DNA from: an uncultured Ruminococcus sp.
GTDB lineage: Bacteria > Bacillota > Clostridia > Oscillospirales > Acutalibacteraceae
NCBI GenBank assembly: GCA_902801245.1
Contig: CADCHW010000049.1
Span: forward strand, 1 to 48,486
DNA: 48,486 nucleotides
Direction of reading: 5' to 3'
In this document: one piece after another, positions 44,188 to 48,486 of the stretch
How positions within the stretch are numbered: position 1 is the first letter of the stretch
Layout of the letters: the number at the start of each line of letters is the position of its first letter
Position numbers and translations under genes: made by a program
Notes under the pieces: model-generated
The model's input: the letters and a program-made list of their open reading frames with translations, nothing else
Told to the model about the DNA's origin: nothing
Databases searched by the model: none

Positions 44188-45552
44188 ATGAATAAAACAA
44201 TAGCTGCAATATCCACTCCGTTAGGTTCGGGCGGTATTGGTGTTATAAGAATATCGGGCGACAAAGCTGTTTCAATTGCCGATACGATTTTTAAATCGGT
44301 AAGCGGCAAAAAATTAAACACCTTAAAAGGCTATACCGCAGCTTTCGGAAAAATTTACGATAACGGTGAACCGCTTGACGAAGTCGTTGCGACTGTTTTT
44401 CTTGCACCCCACAGCTACACGGGCGAAGATGTTGTCGAGCTTTCTTGTCACGGTGGTGTTTATATAACAAATCAGGTTTTGAGGACAGTTCTGAATAACG
44501 GTGCGTCGCTAGCCGAAGCAGGAGAATTTACAAAACGTGCATTTCTGAACGGCAAAATTGACTTGACCGAATCCGAAGCCGTTATGGATATCATATCCGC
44601 AAAGGGCAGAGCCGCCGCACGTTCCGCATTAAACATTAAAGACGGCAGACTTAGAAAAGAGATTGACGAAGTTAAAGCTTTGCTTGTTGATAATGCGGCA
44701 CATCTTTCGGCTTGGGCAGATTATCCCGAAGAGGATATACCCGAGGTTTCGGAAAGTCATTTGCTTGAAAGTGTTTCATTGGCGGCTGAAAAGCTTGAAA
44801 AGCTTTTGAAAGGTTACGATGTCGGGAAAGTAATTAAGGAGGGTGTAGATACTCTTATTATAGGTAAACCGAATGTAGGTAAGTCAACCTTAATGAATTT
44901 TCTTTCGGGCTGCGAAAAAAGTATTGTTACCGATATTCCCGGCACAACAAGAGATATAATTCAGGAAACTGTTGTTCTGGGAAGTGTTGTACTGCTTTTA
45001 TCCGATACGGCAGGCTTAAGGGATACCGATAACCCGATTGAAAAAATCGGTGTTGACCTTGCAAAAAAACGTTTGCAGTCGTGCGGTCTTGTTCTTGCGG
45101 TTTTTGATGCGTCACGTCCGCTTGACGAAAACGATTATCAAATGTTGGATTTACTTGGTGATGTTCCGTCGGTTGCCGTTATAAATAAGAGTGATTTGGA
45201 GTCGGTCATTGATACGGATTATATTAAAAATAAGGTAAGTGAAATTGTGTATGTTTCTGCTGTTAAAGGCGAGGGTCTGGAAGCGTTGACCGAAGCTGTT
45301 GAAAAGCTTACAGGTACTGCCGATTTTGACGAAAATTCCGCAGTTCTGTCTACGGAACGTCAAAGGGAATGTGCGGTCAATGCTTTGAACGCTTTGAAAG
45401 ATACAAAAGCCGCACTTGAAACGGGAATGACCCTTGATGCAGTGACGGTTTCGCTTGAAGAGGCTATTCAGTCGCTTTTGGAGCTTACAGGAGAGAGAGC
45501 AAGCGAAGTTGTGGTGCATGGTGTATTTTCAAAATTCTGTGTAGGAAAATAA
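44188..45552 (+). CDS. mnmE: tRNA uridine modification GTPase MnmE
   Basis: This 454-residue protein works with MnmG to add the carboxymethylaminomethyl group to the wobble uridine of tRNAs. The N-terminal tetrahydrofolate-binding domain starts MNKTIAAISTPLGSGGIGVI. The inserted G domain has G1 GKPNVGKST, G2 TTRD, G3 DTAG and G4 NKSD. The C-terminus ends FCVGK, matching the conserved F-C-I/V-G-K whose Cys is functional. GAGG precedes the ATG. mnmG follows after 121 bases. Confidence 0.97.
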   Translation: MNKTIAAISTPLGSGGIGVIRISGDKAVSIADTIFKSVSGKKLNTLKGYTAAFGKIYDNGEPLDEVVATVFLAPHSYTGEDVVELSCHGGVYITNQVLRTVLNNGASLAEAGEFTKRAFLNGKIDLTESEAVMDIISAKGRAAARSALNIKDGRLRKEIDEVKALLVDNAAHLSAWADYPEEDIPEVSESHLLESVSLAAEKLEKLLKGYDVGKVIKEGVDTLIIGKPNVGKSTLMNFLSGCEKSIVTDIPGTTRDIIQETVVLGSVVLLLSDTAGLRDTDNPIEKIGVDLAKKRLQSCGLVLAVFDASRPLDENDYQMLDLLGDVPSVAVINKSDLESVIDTDYIKNKVSEIVYVSAVKGEGLEALTEAVEKLTGTADFDENSAVLSTERQRECAVNALNALKDTKAALETGMTLDAVTVSLEEAIQSLLELTGERASEVVVHGVFSKFCVGK

Positions 45553-45673
45553 TCTTTAATGTGTAATTATGGTTTTTGATGTTTGGTAGTTTATTTTTGG
45601 TGGTAAAAAAGTGAATAGTGGTTAGTTGGGTCTGAGAGGATATCATATATAATAAATTTTGGAGTGATAAATT

Positions 45674-47533
45674 TTGAGTTATTTTGCAGGTAAATTTGAT
45701 GTTGCCGTTATCGGTGCAGGTCATGCAGGCATTGAAGCCGCACTTGCTTCTGCACGGCTGGGTTGTAAAACGGCGGTGTTTACCATAAATATGGATGCAG
45801 TCGGAAATTGTCCGTGTAATCCGTCAATCGGCGGTACTGCCAAAGGTCATCTTGTAAGAGAAATAGACGCTTTAGGCGGTGAAATGGGCAAGACGGCAGA
45901 TGAATGTATGTTGCAGATGAGAATGCTGAACAGGGGAAAAGGTCCGGCGGTTCATTCTCTTCGGGCACAGATAGACAGACGTAAGTACAGTGAATCAATG
46001 AAGCACAAACTGGAGCTACAGGAAAATCTTGAACTTCACCAAGCCGAAATTGTAAAGCTTGACGAGTGCGGCGATTTTTGGAAAGTCACTACAAGAATGG
46101 GTGCGGAGTATGAGGTCAAAGCGGTAATTATCGCCACGGGTACATATCTCGGCGGCAGAATTTATATCGGCGAGGTTTCTTATGACAGCGGTCCGGACGG
46201 AATTTTCCCGGCGACATTTTTGGGTCAATCGCTGAAAGATTTGGGTCTTTCGCTAAGGAGATTCAAGACAGGTACTCCGGCGAGAGTTCTCCGTTCGAGC
46301 ATTGATTTTTCTGAGCTGGAAGAACAGTCGGGAGATGAACCTATAGTTCCGTTTTCTTATGATACAGAGGACGAGCTTGAAAATAAGGTTGTATGTCATA
46401 TCAGCTGGACGAACGAAAAAACAAAACAGATTATCCTTGACAATATTCACCGCTCACCGCTTTACAGTGGTATGATTCATGGTGTTGGTCCTCGATATTG
46501 TCCGAGTTTAGAAGATAAAATTGTAAGGTTCAGCGACAAGGAACGTCATCAGCTTTTTATCGAGCCTTGCGGAGAAAACACGGAAGAGATGTATCTTCAG
46601 GGTATGTCGTCTTCATTGCCCGAGGAGGTTCAGCTTGCGTTTTATCATTCCATAAAAGGTTTGGAAAATGCGGTTGTTATGCGACCGGCTTATGCTATTG
46701 AATATGATTGTGTAGACCCGTTGCAGATGAATAACACTCTTGAATTCATTAATCACTCCGGTTTGTACGGTGCAGGACAATTCAACGGTTCGTCGGGTTA
46801 CGAAGAGGCGGCGGCACAAGGTTTGGTTGCCGGAATAAATGCGGCTTTGAAAATCAAAGGTGAAGAGCCAATGATTTTAGACCGTGCCGGTTCATATATC
46901 GGAACTCTTGTTGACGACCTTGTTACAAAAGGTGCGAACGACCCCTACAGAATGATGACTTCCCGAAGCGAGTACAGACTGATTTTGCGGCAGGATAATG
47001 CCGATGAGAGATTAACTCCGATTGGCAGAAAAATCGGTTTGATTTCCGATACGAGATATGAAAAGTTTCTTGAAAAGCAGGATCTGAAAAAACAGGAGCT
47101 TAAGCGTATTAAAAGTAAGGTTATAGCACCGTCGCAGGAACTGAATGACATTCTTGTTTCACGTGAAACATCTCCGATTAGTACGGGTGTTAAACTTGTT
47201 GATTTGATAAAGCGTCCGCAGCTTTCGTATGAAGCGTTGAAAGAAATTGACATGGACAGACCCGATTTGAATCCTAATATTTTTGAGCAAATTGAAGTAG
47301 AAGTGAAGTACGAGGGATATATAAAGAAACAGCTTGCACAGGTTGAGCAAATGCGGAGAATGGAAACTAAGCTGCTGCCGCCCGATATTGACTACAGCAC
47401 TATAACAGGATTGCGGCTTGAAGCACAGGAAAAGCTTAACAAGGTTCACCCGAGTAATCTTGGTCAAGCGAGCAGAATTTCGGGAGTTAGTCCTGCGGAT
47501 ATCAGCGTACTTGTAATTTGGTTGTCGAGGTGA
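45674..47533 (+). CDS. mnmG: tRNA uridine modification enzyme MnmG
   Basis: This 619-residue FAD protein is the partner of MnmE. It begins MSYFAGKFDVAVIGAGHAG with the dinucleotide fold G-A-G-H-A-G. CNPSIGGTAKGHLVREIDALGG holds the conserved catalytic Cys region, and the C-terminal helical tail binds MnmE and tRNA. The start codon is TTG at 45674, supported by GGAG 8 bases upstream; no ATG is available nearby. Only 4 bases separate its stop from rsmG, so the two are one unit. Confidence 0.97.
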   Translation: MSYFAGKFDVAVIGAGHAGIEAALASARLGCKTAVFTINMDAVGNCPCNPSIGGTAKGHLVREIDALGGEMGKTADECMLQMRMLNRGKGPAVHSLRAQIDRRKYSESMKHKLELQENLELHQAEIVKLDECGDFWKVTTRMGAEYEVKAVIIATGTYLGGRIYIGEVSYDSGPDGIFPATFLGQSLKDLGLSLRRFKTGTPARVLRSSIDFSELEEQSGDEPIVPFSYDTEDELENKVVCHISWTNEKTKQIILDNIHRSPLYSGMIHGVGPRYCPSLEDKIVRFSDKERHQLFIEPCGENTEEMYLQGMSSSLPEEVQLAFYHSIKGLENAVVMRPAYAIEYDCVDPLQMNNTLEFINHSGLYGAGQFNGSSGYEEAAAQGLVAGINAALKIKGEEPMILDRAGSYIGTLVDDLVTKGANDPYRMMTSRSEYRLILRQDNADERLTPIGRKIGLISDTRYEKFLEKQDLKKQELKRIKSKVIAPSQELNDILVSRETSPISTGVKLVDLIKRPQLSYEALKEIDMDRPDLNPNIFEQIEVEVKYEGYIKKQLAQVEQMRRMETKLLPPDIDYSTITGLRLEAQEKLNKVHPSNLGQASRISGVSPADISVLVIWLSR

Positions 47534-47537
47534 TAAA

Positions 47538-48257
47538 ATGGAGAGATTAAGAAATTACTGCAACGAGTTTGGAATAACTCTTGATGATACGGCTATTTTC
47601 AGATTTGAAAAATATATGCGTACCGTTTTGGAGTGGAATGAAAAAATTAACCTTACTTCCATAACGGACGAGAATGAGTTTATCATTAAGCATTTTTACG
47701 ACAGTCTTACTTTACTGCACACACTCGACATTAAAGAGGGTGCAAAAATTATTGATGTCGGCACAGGGGCAGGCTTTCCGGGAATTCCGCTGAAAATTGC
47801 CCGACCCGATGTTCAATTGACACTTCTTGACAGTCTAAATAAGCGACTTGTCTTCTTGGAGGAAAATGTTCTTACACCGCTTGACTTGACAGCGAATGTT
47901 ATTCACGGCAGGGCAGAGGAGATTTCAAGGCAGAACGATTACAGAGAAAAGTTTGATTTTGCGGTGAGCCGTGCGGTTGCAAATCTTTCTTCGCTGAGTG
48001 AATATTGTCTTCCGTTTGTGAAAGTCGGAGGAGTTTTCGCATCTATGAAAGGTCCGGAAAGCAGCGAGGAAATCAAGCAAGCCGCTAATGCAATCAAGGT
48101 TCTCGGGGGTAAAGTTGATATGGTTGAGAATCTAACTTTGCCCGACGGTAGCGGAAGAAGTATTGTTTCGATTGACAAGATTAAGCATACTCCCGAAAAA
48201 TATCCCAGACGTGGAGTTAAAATTAATAAAAATCCTATTGCGGACAATGTCCGCTGA
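47538..48257 (+). CDS. rsmG: 16S rRNA (guanine-527-N7)-methyltransferase
   Basis: This 239-residue methyltransferase has the cofactor loop IDVGTGAGFPGIPLKI, SDSLNKR-type second motif (LLDSLNKRLVFLEE) and VSRAVANL. Loss of this enzyme in other bacteria gives low-level streptomycin resistance. GGTGA precedes the ATG. The last residues (IADNVR) and the stop (48255-48257) lie in family A repeat A6, so the C-terminus was probably changed by the insertion. parA/parB, which often follow, are beyond the window. Confidence 0.95.
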   Translation: MERLRNYCNEFGITLDDTAIFRFEKYMRTVLEWNEKINLTSITDENEFIIKHFYDSLTLLHTLDIKEGAKIIDVGTGAGFPGIPLKIARPDVQLTLLDSLNKRLVFLEENVLTPLDLTANVIHGRAEEISRQNDYREKFDFAVSRAVANLSSLSEYCLPFVKVGGVFASMKGPESSEEIKQAANAIKVLGGKVDMVENLTLPDGSGRSIVSIDKIKHTPEKYPRRGVKINKNPIADNVR

Positions 48258-48445
48258 AAACACGGCGGGCAACGCCCGCAGGCGATATGTGAAGATATTT
48301 TTTTTAGTGATTAAATTTACGTACCCGACCAAGGGGGGGATTTATAATTAGTTTTTGATTTGATTGTTATTGTAATTAAAAAAGTCGGTTAAAACTACTG
48401 TATAAAATTAACTTTTGGTCGGGTAATAAAAGTTATGGAGAAAAC
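48240..48445 (+). repeat. Family A repeat A6, overlapping the rsmG 3' end
   Basis: GCGGACAATGTCCGC then TGAAAACACGGCGGGCAACGC, CCGCAGGCGATATGTGAAGATA, CGTACCCGACC, and later TTTTGGTCGGGTAATAAAAGTTATGG. The right end is truncated compared with A1, and element B10 begins 4 bases on. Confidence 0.75.
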
Positions 48446-48449
48446 AAAC

Positions 48450-48486
48450 TATACTCGAAGTTGAAAAGATTTATCATTTAAAGTTT
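48450..48486. repeat. Family B element B10, cut by the window end
   Basis: TATACTCGAAGTTGAAAAGA then TTTATCATTTAAAGTTT: the start of a minus-orientation copy like B1. Confidence 0.7.

Overview
The window is the replication-origin neighbourhood of a low-GC member of the Bacillota, most likely class Clostridia and possibly a Ruminococcus-type gut anaerobe. That placement rests on gene order (gyrA, gyrB, remB, recF, yaaA, dnaN, dnaA on the minus strand; rpmH, rnpA, yidD, yidC, khpB, mnmE, mnmG, rsmG on the plus strand), strong Shine-Dalgarno sites, TTGACA/TATAAT promoters, an anaerobe-type thioredoxin plus ferredoxin-thioredoxin-reductase-like pair, and dense dispersed repeats. The species cannot be fixed from the sequence alone.

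Layout. 1-9200: accessory and housekeeping genes, mostly on plus: a YafQ-type toxin-antitoxin pair, thioredoxin and FTR-like protein, patatin phospholipase, asparaginase with a membrane protein (minus), a degenerate DHHW-family exoprotein, a Nudix hydrolase, endonuclease III and an SGNH lipoprotein. 9200-24000: YwqG-like protein, 23S rRNA uracil methyltransferase, a zinc-finger protein with Y/N/Q repeats, an exported protein, a giant DUF2339 membrane protein with its XRE regulator, a frameshifted maf, two paralogous membrane proteins, hemolysin III, Nudix, DUF1287 and decayed fragments. 24300-37400 (minus): gyrA, gyrB, two zinc-ribbon membrane proteins (one very long and frameshifted), remB, recF, yaaA, dnaN. 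37412-38462: the probable oriC, with five TAG triplets (a DnaA-trio), a G cluster, an AT-rich stretch and degenerate DnaA boxes. 38463-39785: dnaA. 40700-48257 (plus): the rpmH to rsmG ribosome, membrane-insertion and tRNA-modification block. Transcription diverges from the dnaA/rpmH interval, as expected at an origin.

Two dispersed repeat families shape the window. Family A (about 200-260 bp, a hairpin unit of the type GCGGAC-AAC-GTCCGC followed by long internal inverted repeats) sits in the 5' leaders of the antitoxin, thioredoxin and DHHW genes. It also forms the 3' coding ends of the Nudix, rlmD and rsmG genes. Family B (about 190-320 bp, terminal TATACTC / GAGTATA inverted repeats, modular internal hairpins) occurs about ten times. 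It separates nearly every transcription unit around the origin and encodes the last residues of recF. Neither family encodes a transposase, so both look like non-autonomous elements.

Most notable: the oriC architecture combined with a DnaA whose DNA-contacting signature is altered; the two repeat families and their effects on leaders and C-termini; a promoter-to-terminator unit without a gene (candidate small RNA) at 9213-9358; slippage lesions in maf (10-bp duplication) and in the long acidic/basic zinc-ribbon protein (1-bp deletion inside 69-bp repeats); and a DHHW-family protein that has lost both catalytic motifs.
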